Below are positions 41,459 through 51,922 of a stretch of 64,000 nucleotides of DNA, piece by piece. This stretch comes from Pseudomonas sp. BGI-2 (lineage in GTDB: Bacteria; Pseudomonadota; Gammaproteobacteria; Pseudomonadales; Pseudomonadaceae): positions 1-64,000 of the forward strand of contig NZ_SISB01000005.1 of NCBI RefSeq assembly GCF_004310295.1, read 5' to 3'. The notes beneath the pieces are model-generated. The model worked only from the letters and a program-made list of their open reading frames with translations. It was not told the DNA's origin and made no database searches. A program made the position numbers and the translations under genes. The number at the start of each line of letters is the position of its first letter. Within the stretch, counting starts at the first letter, position 1.

Positions 41459-42601
41459 TTACTTCGCAGCGTTTTGCGCCATATCGTTCTCGGCGCTCAA
41501 TTCGCGCACGGCGATATAACGTTCGCTGCGACGGGTGCGATCCAGCACCTGCCCTACCAATTGGCCACACGCGGCATCGATGTCTTCACCGCGGGTGGTG
41601 CGTACGGTGACATTGAAGCCTGCATGGTGAAGCTGATCCTGGAAACGGCGAATCGCGTTGTTGCTCGGGCGCTCGTAACCGGAATGCGGGAACGGGTTGA
41701 ACGGAATCAGGTTGATCTTGCACGGGACGTTCTTGAGCAACTCGATCATTTCGACCGCGTGCTCAACCTTGTCGTTGATGTCCTTGAGCAACGTGTACTC
41801 AATGGTCAACACGCGCTTCTCACCCAGGGACGACATGTAGCGCTGGCACGACTCGAGCAGCATCTTAAGCGGATACTTCTTGTTGATCGGTACCAATTGG
41901 TTACGCAATGCGTCATTTGGTGCGTGCAGCGACAACGCCAGGGAGACGTCGATGTGCTTGGACAGCTCATCGATCATCGGCACCACACCCGATGTAGACA
42001 GGGTTACGCGGCGCTTGGAGATCCCGTAGCCCAGGTCATCCATCATCAGATGCATGGCGGCCACGACGTTGTCGAAGTTCAGCAGCGGCTCACCCATGCC
42101 CATCATCACCACGTTGGTGATGGCACGGTCGGCGGTCGCCGGGATGCTGCCGAACGATTTATTGGCAATCCACACCTGACCGATGACTTCGGCGGCGGTG
42201 AGGTTGCTGTTGAAACCTTGCTTGCCGGTGGAGCAGAAACTGCAATCCAGGGCACAGCCTGCCTGGGACGAAACGCACAAAGTGCCGCGTTTGCCCTGGG
42301 GAATGTACACGGTCTCGACGCAGCTACCGGACGCCACGCGCACCACCCATTTACGGGTGCCGTCGGTGGAAATGTCCTCGCTGACCACTTCGGGGCCGCG
42401 GACTTCAGCAATGACCTTGAGCTTGTCGCGCAAGGCCTTGCTGACGTTCGTCATGGCGTCGAAATCATCGACGCCAAGGTGGTGAATCCATTTCATTACC
42501 TGACCGGCACGGAAACGCTTCTCCCCGATTGAGTCGAAGAATTTTTCCATTTCCAGCTGAGTCAGACCCAGCAGGTTAGTTTTAACAGTCGATGTAGTCA
42601 T
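41459..42601 (-). CDS. rlmN: 23S rRNA A2503 / tRNA A37 methyltransferase RlmN, 380 aa
   Basis: Radical-SAM methyltransferase. Cluster motif [25 protein letters not shown], and the two catalytic cysteines expected in [13 protein letters not shown] and C-terminal [15 protein letters not shown] segments. ATG 42601 ([14 protein letters not shown]) is the usual start. Confidence 0.96.
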   Translation of the reverse strand: MTTSTVKTNLLGLTQLEMEKFFDSIGEKRFRAGQVMKWIHHLGVDDFDAMTNVSKALRDKLKVIAEVRGPEVVSEDISTDGTRKWVVRVASGSCVETVYIPQGKRGTLCVSSQAGCALDCSFCSTGKQGFNSNLTAAEVIGQVWIANKSFGSIPATADRAITNVVMMGMGEPLLNFDNVVAAMHLMMDDLGYGISKRRVTLSTSGVVPMIDELSKHIDVSLALSLHAPNDALRNQLVPINKKYPLKMLLESCQRYMSSLGEKRVLTIEYTLLKDINDKVEHAVEMIELLKNVPCKINLIPFNPFPHSGYERPSNNAIRRFQDQLHHAGFNVTVRTTRGEDIDAACGQLVGQVLDRTRRSERYIAVRELSAENDMAQNAAK

Positions 42602-42629
42602 GGATTCACCTTCACTCAAAAGCCAATGC

Positions 42630-43055
42630 TTAGCGAGTGGTTACTTCAGTAGCTGCGAAGAAGTACGAGATTTCGCGAGCAGCAGCGGCTTCGGAGTCCG
42701 AACCGTGTACAGCGTTGGCGTCGATGGAATCAGCGAAGTCAGCACGGATGGTGCCGGCAGCAGCTTCTTTAGGGTTGGTAGCGCCCATCAGCTCACGGTT
42801 CAGAGCGATAGCGTTTTCGCCTTCCAGAACCTGAACGACAACCGGACCGGAGATCATGAAAGCAACCAGGTCGCCGAAGAAACCACGAGCGCTGTGCTCA
42901 GCGTAGAAGCCTTCAGCTTCAGCTTTGGACAGTTGCTTCAGTTTCGAAGCTACAACGCGCAGGCCAGCTTTTTCGAAACGAGTGGTGATCTCGCCGATAA
43001 CGTTTTTTGCAACAGCGTCAGGCTTGATGATGGAGAAAGTACGTTGAACAGCCAT
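42630..43055 (-). CDS. ndk: Nucleoside diphosphate kinase, 141 aa
   Basis: Balances NTP pools by phosphoryl transfer through a histidine. [14 protein letters not shown] near the N-terminus and the catalytic region [16 protein letters not shown] with the active His are both seen. Very strong codon bias suggests high expression. Between iscX and rlmN. Confidence 0.97.
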   Translation of the reverse strand: MAVQRTFSIIKPDAVAKNVIGEITTRFEKAGLRVVASKLKQLSKAEAEGFYAEHSARGFFGDLVAFMISGPVVVQVLEGENAIALNRELMGATNPKEAAAGTIRADFADSIDANAVHGSDSEAAAAREISYFFAATEVTTR

Positions 43056-43090
43056 GGTGTAACTCCAGAAACGGTAATTTGTGAAAAATT

Positions 43091-43113
43091 AAACCCGCGA
43101 ATTATACGCGGGT
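43091..43113 (-). terminator. Terminator at the end of the isc operon
   Basis: AACCCGCG-AATTATA-CGCGGGTT between iscX and ndk, followed in the minus direction by TAATTTTTC. Confidence 0.7.
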
Positions 43114-43147
43114 TCTTTGGTATTGCCTAACTGCGTACGGCGCAGAC

Positions 43148-43348
43148 TCAGTCTGCTTCTTCGATCCAGGCGGCCTGAATGGCTTCAAGCACCTTCTCGC
43201 CACCGCGGGTCGGATCATCACTGAACTCCGGCAATGCCAGCACCCATTTGTGCAGATCGACGAAGTTCACGTAACGCGGGTCCACATCCGGCTTGGATTC
43301 AGCCAGTTGGATCGCGATTTCCAGCACATCAACCCACTTCAGACTCAT
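43148..43348 (-). CDS. iscX: Fe-S assembly protein IscX, 66 aa
   Basis: Small acidic regulator that binds IscS and iron in the ISC pathway. Family-typical start SLKWVDVLEIAIQLAESKPDVDPRYV and the end AIQAAWIEEAD. Last gene of the isc operon, 14 bp after fdx. Confidence 0.95.
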   Translation of the reverse strand: MSLKWVDVLEIAIQLAESKPDVDPRYVNFVDLHKWVLALPEFSDDPTRGGEKVLEAIQAAWIEEAD

Positions 43349-43362
43349 GACGCTTCCTTGAA

Positions 43363-43704
43363 TCAGTGCGGCGCTTCGGCCGCATGGTTGAGCGAGTATT
43401 TCGGAATTTCGACGGTCAGGTCTTCAGTCCCGACTTTTGCCTGACAGGCCAGGCGCGACTGAGCTTCCAGCCCCCAAGCCTTATCAAGATAGTCTTCTTC
43501 CAGCTCATCAGCCTCTTCCAGCGAGTCAAAGCCCTCGCGAATCAGGCAATGGCAGGTGGTGCAGGCGCAGACGCCGCCACAGGCACTTTCCATCTCGATA
43601 TGGTGCTCATGCGCCAGCTCGAGGATGGACGTACCGGTCTCAGCCTCCACGACCATGCCGTCCGGGCAAAACTTTTCGTGTGGCAGAAAAATGACCTGCG
43701 GCAT
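43363..43704 (-). CDS. fdx: ISC-type [2Fe-2S] ferredoxin, 113 aa
   Basis: Electron donor in Fe-S cluster assembly. Adrenodoxin-type ligands: CGGVCACTTC and a downstream Cys in RLACQAKV. Length and start (PQVIFLPHEKFCPDG) are standard. Two bases from hscA. Confidence 0.96.
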   Translation of the reverse strand: MPQVIFLPHEKFCPDGMVVEAETGTSILELAHEHHIEMESACGGVCACTTCHCLIREGFDSLEEADELEEDYLDKAWGLEAQSRLACQAKVGTEDLTVEIPKYSLNHAAEAPH

Positions 43705-43706
43705 CG

Positions 43707-45569
43707 TTATTCCTCAATCTCATTCAGGTTGCGCCCCGCCAGCGCGGCTTTCACCGTCGAATCCAGGCGGCGGGCAGCAAAAGCGTCGGTCACTTGCGAC
43801 AGACGCTTGGTCTGCTGCTCGATGGCGTAACCATCAGTACCTTTCATCAGTTCGGTCAGTTCCTGCATCTGCAACACGATAACCATGCGCTCTTCAGCGT
43901 CGAGCAGGCGTTCGCCGTCGACATCCAGGGCGGCCTGCACCGCCTCGATCAGGCGCTGGGCATCGACTTGCTGCTCACGCAGCACTCGGGCAACCTTGTC
44001 GTCGCTGGCGTGCTGGAACGAATCCTTGAGCATTTTGGCGATTTCGCCGTCGGTCAGGCCGTAGGACGGCTTGACCTGAATGCTGGCCTCGACACCCGAA
44101 CCCAATTCGCGAGCGGAGACACTGAGCAGACCGTCGGCATCGACCTGGAAGGTAACGCGAATCTTCGCCGCACCCGCCACCATCGCCGGAATACCGCGCA
44201 ATTCGAAGCGTGCCAGGGAGCGGCAGTCGCTGATCAGCTCGCGCTCGCCCTGCAACACATGGATCGCCATGGCCGACTGGCCATCTTTGTAAGTCGTGAA
44301 GTCCTGAGCGCGGGCGACGGGGATGGTGGTATTGCGTGGAATCACCTTCTCCATCAGGCCGCCCATGGTTTCCAGCCCCAAGGACAACGGAATCACGTCA
44401 AGCAACAGCAACTCGCCGCCATCACGCTTGTTGCCAGCCAATGTATCGGCCTGGATCGCAGCACCAATGGCCACCACTTGATCCGGATCGATTTCAGTCA
44501 GCGGCTGACGACCGAAGGCTTCAGCAACGGCTTCGCGAACGCGAGGTACGCGAGTCGAGCCGCCAACCATGACCACGGCGTGCACTTCTTCCAGCTCGAT
44601 GCCGGAATCACGCACTGCGCGGCGGCAGGCTTTGAGGCTGCGGGCAACCATTGGCTCGATCAACGCATCGAAGGCTTCGCGAGTCAGCGGCGCTTTCCAG
44701 TCACCGTAAGCGACTTCAACAGTCGCGACATTGGTCAGGGCTTCTTTGGCGGCGCATGCGGTTTGCAGCAGATGGCGCTGGGCACCCGGGTCGAGGTCAG
44801 CCGACAAACCGGCGCACTCGATGATCCAGCCAGCGATGGCGTGATCGAAATCATCGCCACCCAGGGCGCTGTCGCCGCCGGTGGCCAGCACTTCGAACAC
44901 ACCGCCGGTCAGGCGCAGGATCGAAATATCGAACGTACCGCCACCCAGGTCGTAAATCGCGACCAGGCCTTCGGCGTGCTGATCCAGACCGTAAGCCACA
45001 GCGGCAGCGGTCGGCTCATTGAGCAAACGCAACACGTTCAGACCGGCCAGCTTGGCCGCATCCTTGGTCGCCTGACGCTGAGCATCGTCGAAATAGGCCG
45101 GAACGGTGATCACCGCGCCCACCAGTTCGCCGCCCAATGCTTCTTCGGCGCGCTGACGCAGCACTTTCAGGATATCGGCAGAGACTTCGACCGGGCTTTT
45201 CGGGCCCTGAATGGTGTCGATGAACGGCATGTGCGATTCGCCGCCGACAAAGCGGTACGGCAGTTGATCGCCCAATTGCTTGACGTCGGACAGACCACGA
45301 CCCATCAAGCGCTTGACCGACAGCACGGTGTTCAAAGGATCGATGGCGGCAGCCAGTTTGGCCGACTCGCCGACCTCGACACGATCGGCGTGATAGCGCA
45401 CGGCAGACGGCAGGATGACCTGCCCTTCGGCGTCGGCCAGAGGCTCGGAAAGACCACTGCGCAACGCAGCGACCAACGAATTGGTAGTGCCCAAGTCGAT
45501 CCCCACAGCCAGACGACGCTGGTGCGGTTGAGGACTTTGGCCGGGTTCGGCGATCTGCAGTAGGGCCAT
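43707..45569 (-). CDS. hscA: Fe-S chaperone HscA (Hsp70 family), 620 aa
   Basis: Specialised Hsp70 that, with HscB, releases clusters from IscU. ATPase domain with [29 protein letters not shown] and [17 protein letters not shown]; substrate domain from about 390 ([17 protein letters not shown]). In the iscRSUA-hscBA-fdx-iscX order. Confidence 0.97.
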   Translation of the reverse strand: MALLQIAEPGQSPQPHQRRLAVGIDLGTTNSLVAALRSGLSEPLADAEGQVILPSAVRYHADRVEVGESAKLAAAIDPLNTVLSVKRLMGRGLSDVKQLGDQLPYRFVGGESHMPFIDTIQGPKSPVEVSADILKVLRQRAEEALGGELVGAVITVPAYFDDAQRQATKDAAKLAGLNVLRLLNEPTAAAVAYGLDQHAEGLVAIYDLGGGTFDISILRLTGGVFEVLATGGDSALGGDDFDHAIAGWIIECAGLSADLDPGAQRHLLQTACAAKEALTNVATVEVAYGDWKAPLTREAFDALIEPMVARSLKACRRAVRDSGIELEEVHAVVMVGGSTRVPRVREAVAEAFGRQPLTEIDPDQVVAIGAAIQADTLAGNKRDGGELLLLDVIPLSLGLETMGGLMEKVIPRNTTIPVARAQDFTTYKDGQSAMAIHVLQGERELISDCRSLARFELRGIPAMVAGAAKIRVTFQVDADGLLSVSARELGSGVEASIQVKPSYGLTDGEIAKMLKDSFQHASDDKVARVLREQQVDAQRLIEAVQAALDVDGERLLDAEERMVIVLQMQELTELMKGTDGYAIEQQTKRLSQVTDAFAARRLDSTVKAALAGRNLNEIEE

Positions 45570-45620
45570 CGTTATCAGGACTTATCTGTATATCAGGCGT
45601 GCGACCGGAGCGGCACTGGG

Positions 45621-46142
45621 TTAATCGTCGAGGCGCTCTTCTAACTGGCGCACTTCGTAGGTGAGCTTGTCGAGGAACTGCATGCGCCGCATCAGGCGTT
45701 CGGCCTGTTCACGTTGCGCTGCATCATCCCAACAGGCTGCGAAGCTTTCGTTCAGTTCATCCTGAGCCGTCTTCAGGCGACGCTTGAACACTGCAACACC
45801 CGCCAGGTCGGCGCTGTCTTGCAGGTCTTCGAGCTCTTCACGCAGCTCCATCTGCTGGAGAAGGAACTCCGGATCATGCACCGTGACCTCCAGCGGCAAC
45901 TCGCGGCCACCCATGGCGAGCAGGTATCGCGCGCGCTTCGGGGGACTTTTGAGCGTCTGGTAGGCCTCGTTGAGGCTCGCGGATTGCTCTAGCGCCAGCC
46001 GTTGCTCGCGCTCGGATGCGTCTGCAAAGCGGTCCGGATGAACACCGCGCGCCAACTCACGATAGCGCGTGGCCAACTGATCGAGATCCAGACGGAAGCT
46101 CGGCTGCAGTTCAAATAAAGCGTAATGACAAGGAGTACCCAC
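45621..46142 (-). CDS. hscB: Fe-S co-chaperone HscB, 173 aa
   Basis: J-protein partner of HscA that recruits IscU. The HPD motif lies in [13 protein letters not shown], and the C-terminal three-helix bundle binds IscU. The start is GTG 46142 ([12 protein letters not shown]), giving the family length; no in-frame ATG gives a normal N-terminus. Eight bases from the iscA stop. Confidence 0.93.
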   Translation of the reverse strand: MGTPCHYALFELQPSFRLDLDQLATRYRELARGVHPDRFADASEREQRLALEQSASLNEAYQTLKSPPKRARYLLAMGGRELPLEVTVHDPEFLLQQMELREELEDLQDSADLAGVAVFKRRLKTAQDELNESFAACWDDAAQREQAERLMRRMQFLDKLTYEVRQLEERLDD

Positions 46143-46150
46143 GAGCAGCC

Positions 46151-46474
46151 TCAGATGTTGAAGCTTTCGCCGCAGCCACATTCACCGCGCACGTTGGGGT
46201 TGTTGAACTTGAAGCCTTCGTTCAACCCTTCCTTGACGAAATCGAGTTCGGTGCCGTCCAGGTAGGCCAGGCTTTTCGGGTCGATGATCACTTTCTCGCC
46301 ATGACTTTCGAACACCTGATCCTCTGCAACCACCTCGTCGACAAACTCCAGCACGTAGGCAAGGCCGGAACAGCCCGTGGTGCGAACACCCAGACGAATC
46401 CCCTCACCTTTGCCGCGCCCGTCAAGGGAGCGTCGCACGTGTCGAGCAGCCGCTTCTGTCATGCTGATAGCCAT
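46151..46474 (-). CDS. iscA: Iron-sulfur assembly protein IscA, 107 aa
   Basis: A-type carrier. The three conserved cysteines are in TTGCSGLAY and [12 protein letters not shown] 46474 ([12 protein letters not shown]) is the standard start. Confidence 0.96.
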   Translation of the reverse strand: MAISMTEAAARHVRRSLDGRGKGEGIRLGVRTTGCSGLAYVLEFVDEVVAEDQVFESHGEKVIIDPKSLAYLDGTELDFVKEGLNEGFKFNNPNVRGECGCGESFNI

Positions 46475-46508
46475 CGGTGACTCCTTACTCGTCGCCAAAT
46501 CTTGAAAG

Positions 46509-46895
46509 TCAGATCAAGCCTTTCTTCTGCTTGTAGTCGCGAACGGCCGCTTTGATAGCGTCTTCAGCGAGTACGGAGCAGTGAATTTTTACTGGCGGCA
46601 GGGCCAGCTCTTCAGCCAGCTGAGTGTTCTTGATGGTCTCTGCTTCATCCAGAGTCTTGCCTTTCATCCACTCGGTCGCCAGGGAGCTGGAGGCGATCGC
46701 CGAACCGCAACCGTAGGTCTTGAACTTGGCGTCTTCGATGATGCCTTGCTCGTTGACCTTGATCTGCAGGCGCATCACGTCGCCGCACGCTGGAGCGCCG
46801 ACCATGCCGGTGCCGACATCTGGGTCTTCCGCGTTCATCTTGCCGACGTTGCGCGGGTTCTCGTAGTGGTCGATGACCTTTTCGCTGTAAGCCAT
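46509..46895 (-). CDS. iscU: Fe-S scaffold IscU, 128 aa
   Basis: Scaffold on which clusters are built from IscS sulfur. Ligands: Cys in GAPACGDVM, Cys in [11 protein letters not shown], Cys in [16 protein letters not shown]; the LPPVK HscA-binding motif is intact. Confidence 0.97.
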   Translation of the reverse strand: MAYSEKVIDHYENPRNVGKMNAEDPDVGTGMVGAPACGDVMRLQIKVNEQGIIEDAKFKTYGCGSAIASSSLATEWMKGKTLDEAETIKNTQLAEELALPPVKIHCSVLAEDAIKAAVRDYKQKKGLI

Positions 46896-46979
46896 GGTTC
46901 TTAATCCTCACTCATCAGAGAGTCGCTCTTGAGCCCTGCGAATCGAAATCCTGCAGGGCCGGTTTGCGGCGACTTGAAA

Positions 46980-48194
46980 TCAGTGTGCCGCCCACTCGAT
47001 TTTCGAAATGTCGACACCGTCTTTGTACATGTCCCACAGCGGCGACAAGGTGCGCAGCTTGGTAACGGCCTCGCAGACTTTCTGCGCGGCGTAATCGATT
47101 TCTTCTTCGGTGGTGAAACGGCCGAAGGTGAAGCGAATCGAGCTGTGTGCCAGTTCGTCGTTGCGGCCCAGGGCGCGCAGTACGTACGAAGGCTCAAGGG
47201 AAGCCGAGGTGCAGGCCGAACCGGACGAAACCGCCAGATCCTTGAGCGCCATGATCAGCGACTCGCCTTCAACGTAGTTGAAGCTCAGGTTCAGGTTGTG
47301 CGGAACGCGGGCGGTCATGCTGCCGTTGATGTACAGCTCTTCCAGGTCTTCGACCTGCTTGAAGAAACGGTCACTCAGGGCTTTGATACGCACGTTCTCG
47401 GCAGCCATGTCTTCCTTGGCTACACGGAATGCTTCACCCATGCCGACGATCTGGTGGGTCGCCAGGGTACCGGAACGCATGCCACGCTCGTGACCGCCGC
47501 CGTGCATGGTCGCTTCGATGCGAACACGCGGCTTGCGGCTCACGTACAGTGCGCCGATGCCTTTAGGGCCGTAGGTTTTGTGAGCGGAGAACGACATCAT
47601 GTCGACTTTCAGCTTCGACAAGTCGATATCGACCTTGCCGGTGGACTGAGCAGCGTCGACGTGGAACAGAATACCCTTGGAACGGGTCAGTTCGCCGATG
47701 GCTTCGATGTCGTTGATGGTGCCGATTTCGTTGTTCACGTGCATGACCGAGACCAGGATGGTGTCGTCGCGCAGGGCGGCTTCGATCATCGCCGGGGTAA
47801 CCAGGCCATCGGTCTGAGGCTCGAGGTAGGTCACTTCGAAACCTTCACGCTCCAGTTGGCGCATGGTGTCGAGGACAGCCTTGTGCTCAATCTTGGTGGT
47901 GATCAGGTGTTTGCCTTTAGTGGCGTAGAAATGCGCCGCACCCTTGATTGCCAGGTTGTCGGACTCGGTGGCACCGGAGGTCCAGACGATTTCACGCGGG
48001 TCGGCGTTGACCAGGTCTGCGACCTGACGACGAGCGTTTTCGACGGACTCTTCAGCTTTCCAGCCGAACACGTGAGAACGGGACGCCGGGTTACCGAAGT
48101 TTCCGTCGACCAGCAGGCATTCACTCATTTTTTGCGCAACACGCGGATCAACCGGGGTGGTCGCAGAGTAATCAAGGTAAATCGGCAATTTCAT
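46980..48194 (-). CDS. iscS: Cysteine desulfurase IscS, 404 aa
   Basis: PLP enzyme supplying sulfur from cysteine for Fe-S clusters and tRNA thiolation. The PLP lysine is in [17 protein letters not shown] and the active loop Cys in [17 protein letters not shown]. Standard start [15 protein letters not shown]. Confidence 0.97.
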   Translation of the reverse strand: MKLPIYLDYSATTPVDPRVAQKMSECLLVDGNFGNPASRSHVFGWKAEESVENARRQVADLVNADPREIVWTSGATESDNLAIKGAAHFYATKGKHLITTKIEHKAVLDTMRQLEREGFEVTYLEPQTDGLVTPAMIEAALRDDTILVSVMHVNNEIGTINDIEAIGELTRSKGILFHVDAAQSTGKVDIDLSKLKVDMMSFSAHKTYGPKGIGALYVSRKPRVRIEATMHGGGHERGMRSGTLATHQIVGMGEAFRVAKEDMAAENVRIKALSDRFFKQVEDLEELYINGSMTARVPHNLNLSFNYVEGESLIMALKDLAVSSGSACTSASLEPSYVLRALGRNDELAHSSIRFTFGRFTTEEEIDYAAQKVCEAVTKLRTLSPLWDMYKDGVDISKIEWAAH

Positions 48195-48244
48195 GGACTA
48201 TCTCCTAAATCAGGCTGGCTGGCGTGCCGCTAGCTCTTTGGCTG

Positions 48245-48736
48245 TCATTCGACGGCGGACGCTTCAATCTTGTCCAGGCGTGGCGTCTTGCTGTTGCAAC
48301 GACGCTGGTCCTGACGCTGGGCTACTTCTTGTACCTCACGGCGAGTGACAAGATCAGCCAAGCTGATACCGCTCAGAAATTCGTGAATCTGCAGGCTCAG
48401 ATCGCACCACAAGTGGTGAGTCAGGCAAGTGTCGCCTTGATGGCAATCACCTTGGCCCTGGCACTTGGTGGCATCGACCGATTCGTTCACCGCATCGATC
48501 ACCTGGGCGACCTGGATGCCCTGCATGTCGCGGGACAACTGGTAGCCACCGCCCGGACCACGAACGCTGGACACCAGATTGCTGCGGCGCAATTTGGCAA
48601 AGAGCTGTTCGAGGTAGGACAGGGAGATGCCTTGGCGCTCGGAGATATCGGCCAGGGACACCGGCCCGTGCTGCGCGTGCAACGCCAGGTCGAGCATGGC
48701 GGTTACGGCGTATCGGCCTTTTGTAGTCAGTCGCAT
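48245..48736 (-). CDS. iscR: Fe-S regulator IscR, 163 aa
   Basis: Rrf2-family [2Fe-2S] repressor of the isc operon. Winged helix ([19 protein letters not shown]) and cluster cysteines 92, 98 and 104 ([18 protein letters not shown]). ATG 48736 is the family start; an ATG two codons upstream is unlikely. Preceded by two IscR-like sites. Confidence 0.96.
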   Translation of the reverse strand: MRLTTKGRYAVTAMLDLALHAQHGPVSLADISERQGISLSYLEQLFAKLRRSNLVSSVRGPGGGYQLSRDMQGIQVAQVIDAVNESVDATKCQGQGDCHQGDTCLTHHLWCDLSLQIHEFLSGISLADLVTRREVQEVAQRQDQRRCNSKTPRLDKIEASAVE

Positions 48737-48767
48737 GGACAATTACCACGGAGTTCGGAATGGGGCG

Positions 48768-48825
48768 AGTATGCAATTCCCGAGTATTTAAGTCAACTAT
48801 AAGACCTAGTACTTTAGTCAGGATT
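48768..48825 (-). promoter_or_regulatory. iscR promoter with two IscR type 1-like sites
   Basis: Read on the minus strand: -35 TTGACT (48791-48796), 17-bp spacer, -10 CATACT (48768-48773). The site ATAGTTGACTTAAATACTCG (within 48776-48800) overlaps the -35 and matches the type 1 IscR consensus well; a weaker second copy (CCTGACTAAAGTACTAGG) lies just upstream. Expected effect: repression by holo-IscR. Confidence 0.8.
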
Positions 48826-48895
48826 ACCCGCAAAAGAGCGGCCGCATCATAGCAAAGGCGGGCCGGTTACAGCCAGCAGTACCGCGTTATCGTTC

Positions 48896-48989
48896 TTCGC
48901 GGGCAAGTCGGATCGCCGCCCGCTCGCTCCCACAGGCGTTGCGCTGATCCTGTAGGAGCGAGCGGGCGGCGATCCGACTTGCCCGCGAA
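48896..48989. repeat. REP pair between cysE and iscR
   Basis: 39-bp arms, one mismatch: TTCGCGGGCAAGTCGGATCG at 48896 onward and its complement ending at 48989. Confidence 0.85.
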
Positions 48990-49003
48990 GGGACCGACTC
49001 GGT

Positions 49004-49780
49004 CTAGCTGGCCTGACTCTGATCCTTGTCCTTCACACAGGCAAAATCTTCTTCGCGCAGCTCAGGCAGCTCTTTTGCACAGTAATTACTGCCCAGATCC
49101 TTCAACGCCCCGCACATCCCCTCCAGACGACCATCGACCGCCTGCAAGTGATCCAGCAATTGGTTAATGGCACGCGCCACCGGGTCAGGCATGTCTTCGC
49201 CAACACCGTAGGCATCGAAGCCGATCTTCTCGGCCATGGCCTTGCGCTTGGCGTCCTGCTCTTCATCGGATTTGACGATGATCCGCCCTGGAATCCCGAC
49301 TACTGTCGCGCCGGCAGGCACAGCCTTGGTCACCACGGCGTTGGAGCCGACCTTGGCCCCCGCACCCACCGTAAAAGGACCGAGCACCTTGGCGCCCGCC
49401 CCCACTACCACGCCATCTTCCAGAGTCGGGTGACGCTTGCCCTTGTTCCAACTGGTGCCACCCAGGGTCACGCCCTGATAAAGAGTGACGTCGTTGCCGA
49501 TCTCGGCGGTTTCACCGATGACGATGCCCATGCCATGGTCAATAAAGAAGCGACGACCGACCTTGGCGCCCGGATGGATTTCAATCCCGGTCAACCAGCG
49601 ACCGAAGTTCGACACCAGCCGCGCCAGCCATTTCCAGCCCATGCCCCACAGGGCGGACGACAGGCGATGGATCCAGATGGCGTGCATGCCCGGGTAGCAG
49701 GTCAGAACTTCAAAGGCGTTGCGCGCTGCCGGATCACGATGGAAAACACTCTGGATATCTTCACGCAAACGCTCGAACAT
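49004..49780 (-). CDS. cysE: Serine O-acetyltransferase, 258 aa
   Basis: Makes O-acetylserine for cysteine synthesis, which feeds IscS. C-terminal left-handed beta-helix with hexapeptide repeats ([31 protein letters not shown]), catalytic His/Asp in FIDHGMG, and [30 protein letters not shown]. Standard N-terminus [18 protein letters not shown]. Two bases after trmJ. Confidence 0.95.
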   Translation of the reverse strand: MFERLREDIQSVFHRDPAARNAFEVLTCYPGMHAIWIHRLSSALWGMGWKWLARLVSNFGRWLTGIEIHPGAKVGRRFFIDHGMGIVIGETAEIGNDVTLYQGVTLGGTSWNKGKRHPTLEDGVVVGAGAKVLGPFTVGAGAKVGSNAVVTKAVPAGATVVGIPGRIIVKSDEEQDAKRKAMAEKIGFDAYGVGEDMPDPVARAINQLLDHLQAVDGRLEGMCGALKDLGSNYCAKELPELREEDFACVKDKDQSQAS

Positions 49781-49782
49781 TT

Positions 49783-50553
49783 TTAATCCTTCCGCTTTAG
49801 AAGCTCGCCACGGGCCGCTTTCTGGGTTTCCGTGAGGATGCCACGCAATATATTCATTTCCGCCCGGCTGACCGAGCTGCGACCGTACAACCGGCGCAGG
49901 CGCGCCATCAAGTGCCGTGGTTTTTCCGGATCGAGGAACTCGATGGCCACCAGGGTTTGCTCCAGGTGCTCATAGAATCGCTCCAGTTCATCCATGGTCG
50001 CCAGCTCACCACTTTTGGTGGACGCCACTTCATCCTTCTCGACCTTGCTCGGCTGACCTTGGGCCGCGAGCCAGGACATCCGTACTTCATAGCTCAACAC
50101 CTGCACCGCTGCCCCAAGGTTCAGCGAACTGAACTCAGGGTCTGATGGAATGTGCACGTGATAATGACATCGCTGTAGCTCTTCATTGGTCAGGCCGGAA
50201 TCTTCACGACCAAACACCAAGGCAATCTCGGCACCCGACGCCGCTTCCTCGACCACTTTCACACCGCACTCGCGGGGATCAAGCAACGGCCAGGGAATGC
50301 GACGGTCACGGGCACTGGTGCCGAGCACCAGATTGCAGCCGACCAAGGCATCTTCCAAGGTGGCGACGACTTGCGCGTTTTCAAGGATATCCCCGGCGCC
50401 GGAAGCACGAGCGTCAGCCTCGTGGTGCGGGAACAGCCGCGGCTCGACCAGCACCAGCCGCGACAGGCCCATGTTCTTCATGGCACGCGCAGCCCCGCCG
50501 ATGTTGCCGGGGTGGCTGGTATTGACCAGGACGACACGAATGTTATGCAGCAC
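49783..50553 (-). CDS. trmJ: tRNA (cytidine/uridine-32-2'-O)-methyltransferase TrmJ, 256 aa
   Basis: SPOUT methyltransferase acting on position 32 of the tRNA anticodon loop. Knot motifs: [40 protein letters not shown], and [16 protein letters not shown]. The start is GTG 50553 (LHNIRVVL), fitting the family; an in-frame ATG at 50601 would add 16 residues and has a weak GGGAC upstream. That ATG lies 5 bp from the 50606-50764 hairpin element. Confidence 0.9.
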   Translation of the reverse strand: MLHNIRVVLVNTSHPGNIGGAARAMKNMGLSRLVLVEPRLFPHHEADARASGAGDILENAQVVATLEDALVGCNLVLGTSARDRRIPWPLLDPRECGVKVVEEAASGAEIALVFGREDSGLTNEELQRCHYHVHIPSDPEFSSLNLGAAVQVLSYEVRMSWLAAQGQPSKVEKDEVASTKSGELATMDELERFYEHLEQTLVAIEFLDPEKPRHLMARLRRLYGRSSVSRAEMNILRGILTETQKAARGELLKRKD

Positions 50554-50605
50554 GGGAGGCGTCTCGAACACAGAAATGGGGAGCAGAATCTTACAGTTCA
50601 TCAGG

Positions 50606-50764
50606 GTGTCCCGCCTCAAAAATAACTGTTCACTTTTGACGGCGTTCAATGTTGGCATGCTGCGTTGCCGCTTCTCCCCATAGCACGCTATGAGTCGGCG
50701 CGGCGCCTTGCCTGCCAACATTGACCACTCGTCAAAATGTGAACGTATTTTCGAGGCGGGACAC
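50606..50764. repeat. 159-bp hairpin element between trmJ and suhB
   Basis: Near-perfect 52-nt arms, left 50606-50657 (GTGTCCCGCCTCAAAAAT to TGTTGGCA) and right 50713-50764, differing at a few positions. The 55-nt loop holds its own palindrome CATAGCACGCTATG. No ORF is contained. Looks like a MITE or other small mobile cruciform; family not known to me. Confidence 0.75.
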
Positions 50765-50794
50765 ACCGTTAAGCTATGAAAGCGAACACCGACC

Positions 50795-50822
50795 TTCACC
50801 TGTAGAAAAGTTCTGATAGAAT
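50795..50822 (+). promoter_or_regulatory. Candidate suhB promoter
   Basis: TTCACC (50795-50800), 16-bp spacer, TAGAAT (50817-50822), 36 bp before the suhB ATG. Confidence 0.45.
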
Positions 50823-50858
50823 GCCCGGCTTTCTTTAACAACCTTAGGTGACACATCC

Positions 50859-51677
50859 ATGCAGCCCATGCTGAATATCGCGCTGCGCGCCGCCCGCAGC
50901 GCCAGTGAATTGATCTTCCGCTCCATCGAGCGCCTGGATACCATCAAGGTCGACGAAAAAGACGCCAAGGATTACGTATCCGAGGTGGATCGCGCTGCCG
51001 AACAGAAAATCATCGACGCGCTGCGCAAGGCCTACCCGAACCACTCGATCATGGGTGAAGAAACCGGCATGCACGCCGGCACCGGGATCGAAGGCGAAGA
51101 ATACCTGTGGATCATCGATCCGCTGGACGGCACCACCAACTTCCTGCGCGGCATTCCTCACTTCGCTGTCAGCATCGCCTGCAAATACCGCGGTCGCCTG
51201 GAACACGCTGTTGTTCTGGACCCGGTTCGCCAGGAAGAATTCACCGCCAGCCGTGGTCGTGGCGCTCAACTGAACGGTCGTCGCCTGCGCGTCAGCGGCC
51301 GCACCAGCCTGGACGGCGCCCTGCTGGGTACCGGCTTCCCGTTCCGTGACGACCAGATGGACAACCTCGACAACTACCTGGGCATGTTCCGCGCTCTGGT
51401 CGGCCAGACCGCCGGTATCCGCCGCGCTGGTTCGGCGAGCTTGGACCTGGCCTACGTGGCTGCTGGTCGCTTCGACGCTTTCTGGGAATCGGGCCTGTCC
51501 GAGTGGGACATGGCTGCAGGCGCCCTGCTGATCCAGGAAGCCGGCGGCTTGGTGAGCGACTTCACCGGCGGTCACGACTTCCTTGAGAAAGGCCACATCG
51601 TTGCCGGTAACACCAAGTGCTTCAAAGCAGTATTGACGGCCATCCAGCCGCACCTGCCTGCCTCGCTGAAACGCTAA
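50859..51677 (+). CDS. suhB: Inositol-1-monophosphatase SuhB, 272 aa
   Basis: Mg-dependent sugar phosphatase that also works in rRNA antitermination and virulence control in related bacteria. Metal motifs: GEETGMH, WIIDPLDGTTNFLRG and the C-terminal GLSEWDMAAGALLIQEAGG. AGGTGA precedes ATG 50859. Confidence 0.95.
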   Translation: MQPMLNIALRAARSASELIFRSIERLDTIKVDEKDAKDYVSEVDRAAEQKIIDALRKAYPNHSIMGEETGMHAGTGIEGEEYLWIIDPLDGTTNFLRGIPHFAVSIACKYRGRLEHAVVLDPVRQEEFTASRGRGAQLNGRRLRVSGRTSLDGALLGTGFPFRDDQMDNLDNYLGMFRALVGQTAGIRRAGSASLDLAYVAAGRFDAFWESGLSEWDMAAGALLIQEAGGLVSDFTGGHDFLEKGHIVAGNTKCFKAVLTAIQPHLPASLKR

Positions 51678-51689
51678 GCGACCGGCCAC

Positions 51690-51719
51690 AAAAAAGCACC
51701 CTTCGGGGTGCTTTTTTTA
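51690..51719 (+). terminator. suhB terminator
   Basis: AAAAAAGCACCC-TTC-GGGGTGCTTTTTTT, 13 bp after the stop. Confidence 0.9.
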
Positions 51720-51756
51720 TGCCTGGAATCCTCCCTCAACAACACCACCGACCAAA

Positions 51757-51846
51757 TGTGGGAGCGGGCTTGCTCGCGAATGCAGTGTGTCAGTCACCAT
51801 CATTGTTGAATGTGAAGCCGCCTTCGCGAGCAAGCCCGCTCCCACA
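51757..51846. repeat. REP pair between suhB and the glycine-zipper gene
   Basis: TGTGGGAGCGGGCTTGCTCG at 51757 and TTCGCGAGCAAGCCCGCTCC near 51823, head to head between convergent genes. Confidence 0.85.
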
Positions 51847-51879
51847 GGGATCTGTGGTGAGGCATAAATCGCGATCACA

Positions 51880-51909
51880 AAAAAAGCACCCGTCCGGGTG
51901 CTTCTTTTT
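51880..51909 (-). terminator. Terminator of the glycine-zipper gene
   Basis: AAAAAAAGCACCCG-TC-CGGGTGCTT; T-run on the minus strand. Confidence 0.85.
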
Positions 51910-51922
51910 AAACCTGAGCTAC

